A DNA stretch of 64,000 nucleotides from Acidimicrobiia bacterium (GTDB lineage Bacteria > Actinomycetota > Acidimicrobiia > Acidimicrobiales > CAIXPF01), in assembly GCA_947476745.1 (NCBI GenBank), contig CANJRG010000002.1:62001-126000 (forward strand), given 5' to 3'. The notes beneath the pieces are model-generated. The model made no database searches and was not told the origin of the DNA. It was given only the letters and a program-made list of their open reading frames with translations. The position numbers were made by a program, and so were the translations under genes. This document shows positions 17,889-26,548 of the stretch, one piece after another (positions within the stretch are counted from its first letter, which is position 1; each line of letters begins with the position of its first letter).

Positions 17889-19073
17889 GCCGGCCATCAG
17901 AGCGGCGGCGCACAGGCACACCACGCTCAGCCCCAAGAACGGGGTGCGGAAATGGCCCGTGGTGTCGGCCAGCCAGCCCGTCAGGAACGGAGCGCTCAGG
18001 GCCGCCGCGCCATAGAAGATGGTCATCGTCGAGAACGCCTCGCTGAAGCCACGCGCTTCGGTGTGATCGCGCACGTAGGTCGCCACCAGCGTCGGATAGC
18101 TCGACCACACCGCACCGAAGAGGAACGCCCCCACCACCGCCACCGCCCCGTGCCCCAGGGCGACCACGGTTGTACCGGTACCGGCGGTGGTGAGGACGAA
18201 GACCATCACCGGCTTGCGACTCCAACGGTCCGACAACCAACCCAACAACGGCGCCCCGGGGATGGCCAGCAGGCTCATCGTGGCGAACACCGAGGCTGCG
18301 CCGGCCTTGCTGAGCCGTCCGTCGTTCTGCAGGGCCCGCACCAGGAACGGCGTGAAGCCGGCGCCGACCGCAGCGAACATGGCGTAGGCCGCGGTCACCC
18401 GCTTCCAGCTCGGCACGCTGCGCAGGCGATCGAGGCTGAACCCCCCGGCGGACACCCGCTCGGTGGGCTCCGGTCGGGCCAGCGCGACCAGACCGACGAG
18501 GATGGCCGCGGTCACCACGGCCTCGACGAGCCACACCGGCCGCCACAGCAGGTCGTCACCGCCACGGTGACGGGCCGCGGTCGTACCCATCCCGACCACG
18601 AACGTACCGAGCCCCACCGAGGCGGTGAGCAGGCCGATCACCACACCGCGACGTTCGGGCGCGACGCTGGCCGACACGATGCCCGGGCTGGTGATCCAGA
18701 TGCCGGCACCGGCGCCGCCGGTGAGGAACAGTCCGGCCATCAGGGCCGGCAGGCTGTGCACCGTCGACATCCACACCAGCCCGAGCCCCGCGATGGCCAC
18801 GCCGCCGCGCAGGATGGTGATCGGCTCGCAGCGCCGGGCCAGCAGGGCCACCACGATCACCCCGAGCAGGTAGGCCCCGTAGATGACGGTGCCCCCGAGA
18901 CCGGTCTGCGCATGGTTGAGCCCGAGCGAATCCTCCATCGCCGGCAACAGCAGGCCGTAGGTCGCCCGGCCGAAGGAGTGCGAGACGATCGGCGTGATCG
19001 TCACCAACGCCGTGCCGACGAGCAGCAGCCGCCTCGACCGGCGCGGGGCCGCCACCGACGCCGCAGTGGTCAC
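17865..19073 (-). CDS. MFS transporter (YbfB/YjiJ-like)
   Basis: 402 residues with twelve hydrophobic segments. The start of TM1 (SHSFGRATYGLLLPAMEDSL) resembles the YbfB/YjiJ branch of the major facilitator superfamily. The substrate is unknown. It lies 54 nt after the cupin gene on the same strand, so it probably forms an operon with tauD-like and cupin genes and may move their substrate or product. Its 3' end overlaps the convergent P450 gene by 24 bp. Confidence 0.82.
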   Translation of the reverse strand: MTTAASVAAPRRSRRLLLVGTALVTITPIVSHSFGRATYGLLLPAMEDSLGLNHAQTGLGGTVIYGAYLLGVIVVALLARRCEPITILRGGVAIAGLGLVWMSTVHSLPALMAGLFLTGGAGAGIWITSPGIVSASVAPERRGVVIGLLTASVGLGTFVVGMGTTAARHRGGDDLLWRPVWLVEAVVTAAILVGLVALARPEPTERVSAGGFSLDRLRSVPSWKRVTAAYAMFAAVGAGFTPFLVRALQNDGRLSKAGAASVFATMSLLAIPGAPLLGWLSDRWSRKPVMVFVLTTAGTGTTVVALGHGAVAVVGAFLFGAVWSSYPTLVATYVRDHTEARGFSEAFSTMTIFYGAAALSAPFLTGWLADTTGHFRTPFLGLSVVCLCAAALMAGLPAQPHR

Positions 19074-19141
19074 CGCGCCGACACCGTGGTCACCACGCCG
19101 ACACGCTCACGGCCGGACCCGGCACGCTCACGGCCGGACCC
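19066..19141. repeat. Short imperfect tandem repeats between MFS and cupin genes
   Basis: Two copies of GTGGTCACCRCGCCGACAC (19066-19084 and 19086-19104) run into two copies of CACGCTCACGGCCGGACCC (19102-19120 and 19123-19141). They cover the MFS start region, the spacer and the cupin 3' end. They look like replication-slippage duplications. No function is evident. Confidence 0.75.
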
Positions 19142-19508
19142 GCCACGCCGAGATGTCGAGATCGTCGGGCAGGGGCAGGAACAGGTTCTGTCGCGGACCC
19201 GCGACGTCACGGGAGATGTGGCCCCGGCCGGTGGTGTCGTCGGCGAAGAGGATGTCGCCGGGACCGAACCGGCGGACCTCACCCAGCCCGGTCTCGATCT
19301 CCACCGCGCCGAACAGGTTGACCACCAGCTGACGACGTGGCGCCACGTGGTAGGTGAGGTCCTGGCCGGGATGGTTCTCCCGGTAGGCCATCGAGGTGAC
19401 CGGCAGCCAGTCGGTGATGAAGCCATAGGGCCGCTCCGTCATCGGCACCTCCAGCTGTTCGAAGTGCGACTCGCCGTCCTCACCGGTGAAGATCCGGGTG
19501 ATCCGCAT
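19128..19508 (-). CDS. Small cupin-domain protein
   Basis: 126 residues folding as a single cupin barrel (LTYHVAPRRQLVVNLFGAVE, then GEVRRFGPGDILFADDTTGRGHISR). It opens with MRITRIFTGEDG and is a clear paralogue of the cupin at 52978 (MHITRFHPAEDG, RRFGPGNAFLADDMASRGH). Both lack most of the usual His ligands of metal cupins apart from the late GH, so a binding or regulatory role is as likely as catalysis. It starts 3 nt after the TauD-family gene and is surely co-transcribed with it. Confidence 0.75.
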   Translation of the reverse strand: MRITRIFTGEDGESHFEQLEVPMTERPYGFITDWLPVTSMAYRENHPGQDLTYHVAPRRQLVVNLFGAVEIETGLGEVRRFGPGDILFADDTTGRGHISRDVAGPRQNLFLPLPDDLDISAWRVRP

Positions 19509-19511
19509 CGC

Positions 19512-20420
19512 TCAGCCCTGCCCCGCAGCCGGACGGGAGCGTTCCCGCAGCGCCGCCTTGAGCTGACGGTCGTGATAGGTGACCGCCCCGCGCCGGGCGG
19601 TGTGCGGCGTCCAACGGGGGCCGGGTCCCTCGACCTCGTCGCCCATGACGGTGACCCGCTGGATGATCCGCTCGCCACCGAAGTCGTTGACCACACAGTG
19701 CTGGGTGCAGCGGTTGTCCCACATGGCGATGGTGCCCTGGGTCCAGCGGTAGCGGACGACGAATCGCGGGTCGGTCACCCAGCGCGTCAGATAGCCCAGC
19801 AGCATCTCGCTCTCGGCGTGGGTCAACTCCACCAGGCGCCGGGTGAAATGGTCGTTGACGTACAACGACTTGCGCCCGGTGACCGGATGGACCCGCACCA
19901 CCGGGTGGATGGCCCAGGCTTCGGGACGACCGTGCGCGGTGGCGTCGTGCAGGGCGGACAGCCCTTCGCACAGCTCCTGCAGGGCCGGCGACAGCTCGTC
20001 GTAGGCCGCCTCGAGGCTGGTCCACATGGTGTCGCCCCCGGCATCGGCACAGCGCACCATGTTCAGGATCGACATCACCGACGGCTGCGGCAGGAAGGTC
20101 AGGTCGGTGTGCCACTCATCGGCGATACCGCCCTTGGACGCCGCAAGCTCGAACACCTCGGGGTGGTTCAAGTAGGCGTTGGTCAGGTGGGGATGCTGTT
20201 CCAGCGGCCCAAAGAACCGGCCCAGGGCCACGTGCTGATCGAGATCGAGGTGCTGGTCAGGAAAGAACAGCACCCGGTGCTCGAGCAACAGCGCCCGGAT
20301 GTGCGCCGCCATGGTCTCGTCGGCCGCGGCGAGCCGCAGACCCCGTACCTCCGCCCCGAGCGCCGGGGTGAGCCGGTTGACAGTGACCCCGGTGACGGGA
20401 TCCCGTTCGGTCATGGTCAT
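19512..20420 (-). CDS. TauD/TfdA family Fe(II)/2-oxoglutarate dioxygenase
   Basis: 302 residues. The family couples 2-oxoglutarate decarboxylation to oxidation of a substrate such as taurine or phenoxyacetate. The iron ligands are visible: H104 and D106 in EWHTDLTF, and H241 in NRCTQHCVVND. R255 (RIIQRV) is placed to bind 2-oxoglutarate. The ATG at 20420 has GGGGAG 6-7 nt upstream. A minus-strand TAGATT (20476-20471) would be a -10 element with a leader of about 45 nt. It leads an operon with a cupin and an MFS transporter. Substrate unknown. Confidence 0.9.
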   Translation of the reverse strand: MTMTERDPVTGVTVNRLTPALGAEVRGLRLAAADETMAAHIRALLLEHRVLFFPDQHLDLDQHVALGRFFGPLEQHPHLTNAYLNHPEVFELAASKGGIADEWHTDLTFLPQPSVMSILNMVRCADAGGDTMWTSLEAAYDELSPALQELCEGLSALHDATAHGRPEAWAIHPVVRVHPVTGRKSLYVNDHFTRRLVELTHAESEMLLGYLTRWVTDPRFVVRYRWTQGTIAMWDNRCTQHCVVNDFGGERIIQRVTVMGDEVEGPGPRWTPHTARRGAVTYHDRQLKAALRERSRPAAGQG

Positions 20421-20506
20421 GGCGTCTCCCCGGGAGTTGGCGCAGCGCGCGCTGGTCGGGCCGGACGCGCAATCTACCCGCCGCCGCCGGTGGCCGCCGG
20501 ACCTTC

Positions 20507-20547
20507 GGCGGGGTGGCCCCCGGCAGCCGGGCCGGGGCCACCCCGCC
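20507..20547 (-). terminator. Strong hairpin after the racemase operon
   Basis: Perfect 14-bp arms GGCGGGGTGGCCCC (20507-20520) and GGGGCCACCCCGCC (20534-20547) with a 13-nt loop. It lies just downstream of the racemase stop (20554) and upstream of the tauD-like promoter on the same strand. It is the best terminator candidate in the window. No T-tract follows. Confidence 0.7.
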
Positions 20548-20553
20548 GCACGG

Positions 20554-21696
20554 TCAGCGAACGGCGCCCGACTGACGCAGGTGGGCCACCTCCGCATCGT
20601 CGAACCCGAAACGGGCCAGCACCTCGTCGCTGTGCTGGCCGGGGTGCGCAGCCGGCCCCTCGATGTCGCCCGGGGTCCGGCTGAAGCGTGGCGCCGGAGC
20701 GGGCTGGCGGATGCCGGCCACCTCCACGAAGGAATTCCGGGCCACGTTGTGCGGATGCTCCCAAGCCTCGGAGATGGTCAACACCGGGGCGAAACACACG
20801 TCGGAGCCGTCCATGATGGTGCACCACTCGTCGCGGGTCTTGGTCCGGAACACCGCGGCGATCTCCGCCTTGAGATCGGGCCAGGCGCCGGCATCGAGCT
20901 GGGCGTCCCACTTGGGGTCACCGAGGCCGGCCAACCGGCGCAGCTCGGCGTAGAACTGCGGCTCGATCGACCCGATGGAGATGTACTCACCGTCGGCGCA
21001 CTCGTAGGCATCGTAGAAGTGGGCACCGCCGTCGAGGCGGTTGTGGCCCCGCGGCTCGAGCCGGCCGATGGCGGCGATCCCGTGGAAGGACGCCATCAGC
21101 AACGCCGCTCCGTCGACCATCGCGGCGTCGACCACCTGGCCCTTGCCCGACTTCGCAGTCTCCAACAGACCGGCCATGACGCCGACCGCGAGCAGCATGC
21201 CGCCGCCGCCGAAGTCGCCGGCGAGGTTGAGCGGCGGCACCGGCGCCTCGCCGGGCCGCCCGATGTGGGCCAGGCAGCCGGCCAGGGCGATGTAGTTGAT
21301 GTCATGGCCGGCCATCTGGGCGTAGGGCCCTTCCTGACCCCAGCCGGTCATCCGGCCGTAGACCAGACGCGGATTGCGGGCCAGGCAGACGTCGGGCCCG
21401 AGGCCGAGCCGTTCCATCACGCCGGGCCGGAACCCCTCGATGAGGGCGTCGGCGCCCTCGATGATGCGCAGCACCGTCTCGACGGCCTCGGGGTCCTTGA
21501 GATCGACGGCGACGGACCTGCGGCCGCGCGCCAACACGTCCAGCGGAGGACGCCGCGGCGTTTCGGCCGGTACCCGTTCGGCTCGGTCGACACGGATCAC
21601 CTCCGCCCCGAGGTCGGCGAGCACCATGCCGCAGAACGGGCCGGGCCCGATCCCCTGCAGCTCGACCACCGTGTATCCGGTCAACGGACCACTCAT
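20554..21696 (-). CDS. Alpha-methylacyl-CoA racemase (CaiB/BaiF superfamily)
   Basis: 380 residues. It would interconvert (2R)- and (2S)-2-methylacyl-CoA. The features of racemases rather than transferases are present: GHDINYIALAG with the catalytic His, VVDAAMVDGAA with the catalytic Asp, and IEPQFYAEL with the Glu seen in mycobacterial Mcr. The block PPLNLAGDFGGGGM is also typical. Such enzymes prepare methyl-branched acids or sterol side chains for beta-oxidation. Its ATG overlaps the MFS stop (ATGA), so it is the last gene of a four-gene operon. Confidence 0.9.
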   Translation of the reverse strand: MSGPLTGYTVVELQGIGPGPFCGMVLADLGAEVIRVDRAERVPAETPRRPPLDVLARGRRSVAVDLKDPEAVETVLRIIEGADALIEGFRPGVMERLGLGPDVCLARNPRLVYGRMTGWGQEGPYAQMAGHDINYIALAGCLAHIGRPGEAPVPPLNLAGDFGGGGMLLAVGVMAGLLETAKSGKGQVVDAAMVDGAALLMASFHGIAAIGRLEPRGHNRLDGGAHFYDAYECADGEYISIGSIEPQFYAELRRLAGLGDPKWDAQLDAGAWPDLKAEIAAVFRTKTRDEWCTIMDGSDVCFAPVLTISEAWEHPHNVARNSFVEVAGIRQPAPAPRFSRTPGDIEGPAAHPGQHSDEVLARFGFDDAEVAHLRQSGAVR

Positions 21697-23144
21697 CGCA
21701 CACTCCTGTCGGGTTTGACGACCGGCGGGACCGACGAGGCCGAACCGCTCGAACGTCGTGGGTAGAGAAAGAACAGCACCAACCAGCACGCCAGGCCACA
21801 GACCACGCAGGCCCACAAGACCCGATCGTACGCGGCGATCACGTCGGGGCGACCGGGTTTGCCGATCATGGCCACGGCGATGGCCACCCCGAGAGCGGCG
21901 GCCACGTTGCGCACCGTGTTGAACGAGGCATTGACCTCGCCGTAGTAGTCCGGACCGACCCGACCGAGCACCCCGCTGTTGAGCTGGGGCTGGGTGAGCG
22001 CCCAGCCACCCCCCGACAACGCAACCGCCGGGGCAACCGCCAGCCAGTAGTGCGGGGTCGTGGTCAGGAACACCAGCGGCCAGGCCAAGGCCACCAGGTG
22101 GACCAGCGGCCCCCAACGCACCAGCACCTCGTGTCCGTACCGCATCGCCAACCGTCCGCCGAAGGTGGTGAGGATGCCCGACACGATCGGGCCGGGCAAC
22201 AGCGCCAAGCCCGTCTGGACCTGGGAGAAGTGCCAGACCCGGCTGAAGTACAGCGGCCACACCAGCCACAACGCCTGACCGGCCATGTTCAGCAGGAAAT
22301 TGCCGACGTTGGCCACCCACACCGGTTTCATGAGGAACACGTCGAGGTTCAGCAACGGCTCGGGATGGACCCGGCAGCGATGCAGGAACAGGGGCAACGC
22401 CACCACGAACAGACCGACGGCCACCAGCACCGACGGCGCGGTCAGCCCGCGGCCGGGAGCCTGACCGACGGCGTACACCAACGCGGCGATCGTCACCGTG
22501 CCCACCGCCACCCCGAGCCAGTCGAGGGGGCCGCCCACCCGATCGGCCTTGGACTCCCGCAACAGCTTGAAGCTGGCCAGGAAGGCCAGCAGCGAGACAG
22601 GCACGCTGAAGGCGAACAACACCCGCCAGGTCGTCACCGCCAGGATCATCGCCGACACCGCAGGGGCCAGCGCCGCGGCGAGGGGGCCGGTCGCAGCCCA
22701 GGTCGCCACCGCGGTGACGTGCCGTTCGCGTGGGAACTCGGGCAGGATCACCGCCAGGGACGCAGGCACGATCATGGCCCCGCCGGCCGCGGTGACGAAC
22801 CGGGCCAGGATCAGCACGATGGCGACCGGGGCGAGCGCCGACATCGCGGAGCCGACGGCGAACAGCAGCAGGCCGACCTGGTACATCCGGCGGCGACCGA
22901 GCCGGTCGGCCAGCCGGCCCGACACCGGCAACAGGCTGGCCAGCCCGATGAAGAAAATCGACGCCACCCACGACAGGGTGGACGGCCGCGCCGAGCTGAA
23001 CGTCTGGGAGATGTCGTCGAAGGCCAGGTTGGTCGAGGTCGTGTTGAACGACATCAACGAGTAGCCGATGCTCGCCACCGCGAGCGCCTTCCACGCCCGA
23101 GCCGGCACCGCTACGGGCGCGGTGCCGGCGTCGTGGTCACTCAT
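21693..23144 (-). CDS. MFS transporter, DHA2/EmrB-type
   Basis: 483 residues with about 14 hydrophobic segments. The motif GRLADRLGRRRMYQVGL (about residues 76-92) is the loop 2-3 signature of drug:proton antiporters. It starts 5 nt after the CitE-like gene and overlaps the racemase gene, so it belongs to the MaoC-CitE-racemase operon. In that setting it may export or import an organic acid rather than a drug. Confidence 0.87.
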   Translation of the reverse strand: MSDHDAGTAPVAVPARAWKALAVASIGYSLMSFNTTSTNLAFDDISQTFSSARPSTLSWVASIFFIGLASLLPVSGRLADRLGRRRMYQVGLLLFAVGSAMSALAPVAIVLILARFVTAAGGAMIVPASLAVILPEFPRERHVTAVATWAATGPLAAALAPAVSAMILAVTTWRVLFAFSVPVSLLAFLASFKLLRESKADRVGGPLDWLGVAVGTVTIAALVYAVGQAPGRGLTAPSVLVAVGLFVVALPLFLHRCRVHPEPLLNLDVFLMKPVWVANVGNFLLNMAGQALWLVWPLYFSRVWHFSQVQTGLALLPGPIVSGILTTFGGRLAMRYGHEVLVRWGPLVHLVALAWPLVFLTTTPHYWLAVAPAVALSGGGWALTQPQLNSGVLGRVGPDYYGEVNASFNTVRNVAAALGVAIAVAMIGKPGRPDVIAAYDRVLWACVVCGLACWLVLFFLYPRRSSGSASSVPPVVKPDRSVR

Positions 23145-23149
23145 TCGGT

Positions 23150-24040
23150 TCAGCCGACCCCGAGGGTGTCGGCCAGCGCCAGGATGCGCTGGGCCTGGGT
23201 GAAGTGAGGGACATCGACCATCTTGCCCCTGAACCGGAACGCCATCTTGCCGGCGGCGCGCTGCACCTCGAGCTCGGCGAGCAGCTCACGAGCGTCGGCG
23301 ATGTCGGCTGCGGACGGCGTGAACTCCTCGTTGATGATGTCGATCTGGCTGGGGTGGATGGAGATCTTGCCGGTGTAGCCGATGGCCGCGCTCTCACGGC
23401 AGTCGCGGCGCAGACCGTCGGGGTCGGTGACATCGGTGAAGACCGTGTCGAGGGCCTGCACACCCGCTGCCGCGGCCGACAGCCGGCACATGGTGCGGGC
23501 GTGCTCGAAGATCGGCAGGTAGCGGCCGTCGTCGTCACGGTTGCGCTTGGCACCGAGCGCCGCGGACAGGTCCTCCGCTCCCCAGGTGACCGCGTCGACG
23601 CGGGGCACGCAGGGGATCTCGCCGGTAGCCAGCAGGCCGGCGGCGGTCTCGGTGGCCAGCACCACCAGCTTCACCCCGCCGACGGGATGGCCGTGCTGGC
23701 GCTCGAGGTCGGTGATGATCCGGTCGATCAGGCGGACCTCCCCCGGGCCGTGCAGCTTGGGGATGAGATACGAGTCGGGTGGGTTCACCATGGTCGCCTC
23801 GACATCGGACCGGAACCACGGCGTGTCGAGCGGGTTGATACGGACCATCCGCTCCTGACGACCGAAGTCGACATCGGCCAGCCAGCGGCAGATCTCGACA
23901 CGTGCCGAGTCCTTGTTCTCGGGCGTGACGGCGTCCTCGAGGTCGAGCACCAGCGCATCGGCGTTGGTGGCGAGCGCCTTGCCCAGCATCTTCTCGCTGG
24001 CGCCGGGGACGAAGTGGGCGCAACGGCGGACGCGGCTCAT
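23150..24040 (-). CDS. CitE-like beta-hydroxyacyl-CoA lyase (HpcH/HpaI family)
   Basis: 296 residues with a TIM-barrel of the CitE type. It would cleave a 3-hydroxyacyl-CoA such as malyl-, beta-methylmalyl- or citramalyl-CoA to acetyl- or propionyl-CoA plus a 2-oxo acid. Conserved elements are VLDLEDAV, RINPLDTPW (Arg near 69), the metal ligands ETAAG and WGAEDLSA, and the C-terminal GYTGKISIHPSQI. The gene is 1 nt from an upstream MaoC gene, the same pairing as Rv2499c-Rv2498c of Mycobacterium tuberculosis (itaconate/leucine catabolism). Substrate is inferred, not shown. Confidence 0.88.
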   Translation of the reverse strand: MSRVRRCAHFVPGASEKMLGKALATNADALVLDLEDAVTPENKDSARVEICRWLADVDFGRQERMVRINPLDTPWFRSDVEATMVNPPDSYLIPKLHGPGEVRLIDRIITDLERQHGHPVGGVKLVVLATETAAGLLATGEIPCVPRVDAVTWGAEDLSAALGAKRNRDDDGRYLPIFEHARTMCRLSAAAAGVQALDTVFTDVTDPDGLRRDCRESAAIGYTGKISIHPSQIDIINEEFTPSAADIADARELLAELEVQRAAGKMAFRFRGKMVDVPHFTQAQRILALADTLGVG

Positions 24041-24041
24041 C

Positions 24042-24506
24042 TCAGGCCCCGCTCGCGGCCGGCTTGCGCAGCATCATGCCGTTGCGCAGACAGCTAACAA
24101 CGACCTCGCCCCGCTGGTTGACGCCCTGGTGCTCGAAGGTGACGATGCCCCAGTCGGGCCGGCTCTTGGACTCGCGTCGAGCCTTGACCACCGTGCGGGC
24201 GTAGATGGTATCGCCGATGAACACCGGGTTGGGGAACCGGGTCTCGTCGAAGCCGAGGTTGCCCACGGTGGTGCCGAGCGTGGTCTCGCCCACCGACAAC
24301 CCGATGACCACCGCCAGCGTGAACAGCGAGTTCACCAGGATCTGGCCGAACTGGCTGTTGCGCGCGAACTCGGCGTCGACGTGCAACGGCTGCGGGTTCA
24401 TCGACATGGTCGAGAACAACAGGTTGTCGGTCTCGGTGACGGTGCGGCCGGGCTGGTGCTCGAACACCGCGCCGACCTCGAGCTCTTCGAAGTACTTGCC
24501 TGCCAT
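24042..24506 (-). CDS. MaoC family enoyl-CoA hydratase/dehydratase
   Basis: 154 residues forming one hotdog domain. It would hydrate or dehydrate an acyl-CoA thioester. The catalytic Asp/His region is NPQPLHVDAEFA, followed by LVNSLFTLAVVIGLSV and the FIGDTIYARTVV strand. The ATG at 24506 is first in the operon. A frame extension to 24575 has no support. An AT-rich stretch with TAGACA 8 nt upstream may be the promoter. Its partner is the CitE-like lyase 1 nt downstream: hydration followed by C-C cleavage is the expected sequence. Confidence 0.88.
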   Translation of the reverse strand: MAGKYFEELEVGAVFEHQPGRTVTETDNLLFSTMSMNPQPLHVDAEFARNSQFGQILVNSLFTLAVVIGLSVGETTLGTTVGNLGFDETRFPNPVFIGDTIYARTVVKARRESKSRPDWGIVTFEHQGVNQRGEVVVSCLRNGMMLRKPAASGA

Positions 24507-24610
24507 AACATTTGTGTCTAGCAGATGCCGGTCATTCCGAGTTCGGCCAGGAAGCACCGGAGCAGTAACCTCCACCGCCTTCTGCAGAGTCTCGATGGGA
24601 TCACCGCTTC

Positions 24611-26524
24611 ATGACCGACCTCGGACCTCCCGACGGGCATCACGCCACGGCCAGACCGCGCGGTCGTTCGCTCGCCCGCCTGGCCGTGGGAGCCCTCGGC
24701 ATCGTGTACGGCGATATCGGCACCAGCCCGCTGTACGCCTTCCGTGAATCGTTCGAAGGACACGAACTGGAGGTGAACCCCGTCGGGGTGGTCGGGGCGT
24801 GCTCGTTGGTGGTGTGGTCGCTGATCGTCATCATCTCGATCAAGTACCTGGCGCTGGTCATGCGGGCCGACAACAGGGGCGAGGGCGGGATCCTGGCGCT
24901 GACCGCCATGCTCGGCCGCAGCGTGCCCGGCAACGCCTTGTTTTTCCTCACCACGCTGGGCATCTTCGGCACGGCGCTGCTCTACGGCGACGGCATGATC
25001 ACCCCCGCCATCTCGGTGCTCAGCGCCGTCGAGGGCCTCGAGGTCGCAGCGCCTTCGCTGCACCCGTGGATCATCCCGCTGTCGGTGACCATCCTGGCCG
25101 TTCTGTTCCTGGTCCAACGCCGCGGTACGGCAGGCATCGGCCGGGTGTTCGGCCCGATCATGGTGGTCTGGTTCGCGGTCCTGGCCCTGCTCGGGCTGCG
25201 GCAGATCATCGCCAACCCCGACATCCTGCGGGCGTTGAACCCGGTGCACGCCATCGACATGTTCCGGGAATACGGGTTCAACGGCTTCCTGGCTCTGGGC
25301 TCGATCTTCCTGGTGGTCACCGGTGGCGAGGCGCTGTACGCCGACATGGGCCACTTCGGCCGCTCACCGATCCGGATCAGCTGGTTCAGCCTCGTGTTCC
25401 CTGCCCTGGTGCTGAACTACCTCGGCCAGGGGGCGTTGCTGCTGGAGAACCCCGAGGCCATCCAGAGCCCGTTCTTCAACCTCGCGCCGTCGTGGGCGAC
25501 GTGGCCGCTGGTGCTGCTGGCCACGGCGGCAACGGTGATCGCCTCGCAGGCACTGATCTCCGGAGCGTTCTCGATGACCGTGCAGGCGATGCAGCTCGAC
25601 TACCTGCCACGGGTCAAGGTCCACCACACCTCGGTCGGCCACCGCGGGCAGGTCTACGTGCCGGTGGTGAACTGGCTGCTGATGGCGAGCTGCATCGGGC
25701 TGGTCCTGGGCTTTCGCACCTCGAGCAACCTCGCCGCGGCTTACGGCATCGCCGTGACCATGACCATGGCCATCACCACGCTGCTGTTCATCGGCGTGGC
25801 GTTGTACCGCTGGCAGTGGTCGAGGGCACGAGCGTTCGGGATCGGGCTTCCCCTGCTGGTCATCGATCTGGGGTTCTTCACCGCCCAGATCGCCAAGATC
25901 CCCCACGGCGGATGGTTCGCCCTGGCCATCGGGGCGATGCAATTCACCCTCATGACGACGTGGCATACCGGCCGTCAGGCGGTGTCGAGAGCGATGCGAC
26001 GAGGCGAGACCCCCGTCGCCGCCTTCGTCGACACCCTGCCCGACCTACCCTGGGAACGCGTTCCGGGCACCTCGGTGTTCCTGTTCAAGGAACCCGGCGC
26101 GGCGCCTCCGGCCCTGCTGGAGAACCTGCGCCACAACAAGGTGTTGCACGAGACGGTCATCCTGCTGTCGGTCGCCACCGCCGATCTCCCGTCGGTGCCC
26201 GAGGAACGCCGAAGCACCGTGCAGAAGGTCGGCCCCGGTATCTGGCAGATCGAGCTGACCTTCGGCTTCATGGACAACCCTGACGTCCCCGTAGCCCTCG
26301 CCGCGATCGCCACCACGTCCACCGAGCGGGGGTTGAACCTCGATCCCGACGAGCTGACCTACTTCCTGGGCCGTGAGACGATCGTGGCCACACCACGCCG
26401 CACCATGAACCCACTGCGCGAGCATCTCTTCGTCATGCAGAACCGCACGGCGGCCAGCGCGGCGCGCTTCTTCGGGCTACCGGCGTCCCGGGTGTTCGAG
26501 GTCGGCACGACAGTCGAGATCTGA
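24611..26524 (+). CDS. kup: Kup potassium uptake transporter
   Basis: 637 residues. It is a K+/H+ symporter of the KUP/HAK/KT family in the cell membrane. The signature IVYGDIGTSPLYAF lies at about 31-44, and GEGGILALTAML and YADMGHFGRSPI are conserved. About twelve membrane segments are followed by a cytosolic C-terminal domain (from about 455) that ends in the usual way (AARFFGLPASRVFEVG). A TAACCT at 24566-24571 could be the -10 element, giving a leader of about 30 nt. No c-di-AMP riboswitch fits in the 104-bp gap. Confidence 0.96.
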   Translation: MTDLGPPDGHHATARPRGRSLARLAVGALGIVYGDIGTSPLYAFRESFEGHELEVNPVGVVGACSLVVWSLIVIISIKYLALVMRADNRGEGGILALTAMLGRSVPGNALFFLTTLGIFGTALLYGDGMITPAISVLSAVEGLEVAAPSLHPWIIPLSVTILAVLFLVQRRGTAGIGRVFGPIMVVWFAVLALLGLRQIIANPDILRALNPVHAIDMFREYGFNGFLALGSIFLVVTGGEALYADMGHFGRSPIRISWFSLVFPALVLNYLGQGALLLENPEAIQSPFFNLAPSWATWPLVLLATAATVIASQALISGAFSMTVQAMQLDYLPRVKVHHTSVGHRGQVYVPVVNWLLMASCIGLVLGFRTSSNLAAAYGIAVTMTMAITTLLFIGVALYRWQWSRARAFGIGLPLLVIDLGFFTAQIAKIPHGGWFALAIGAMQFTLMTTWHTGRQAVSRAMRRGETPVAAFVDTLPDLPWERVPGTSVFLFKEPGAAPPALLENLRHNKVLHETVILLSVATADLPSVPEERRSTVQKVGPGIWQIELTFGFMDNPDVPVALAAIATTSTERGLNLDPDELTYFLGRETIVATPRRTMNPLREHLFVMQNRTAASAARFFGLPASRVFEVGTTVEI

Positions 26525-26548
26525 CCGCGCCGGTCGAGCCCCGCCCGG

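Noticed and set aside
17952-20684. Open frame of 910 codons on the plus strand
   Set aside because: Antisense to the MFS, cupin and TauD genes; repetitive His/Arg/Gly composition and no recognisable fold.
24507-24610. c-di-AMP riboswitch upstream of kup
   Set aside because: The gap is only 104 bp and shared with a divergent gene. It is too short for the ydaO/yuaA aptamer and lacks its conserved blocks.
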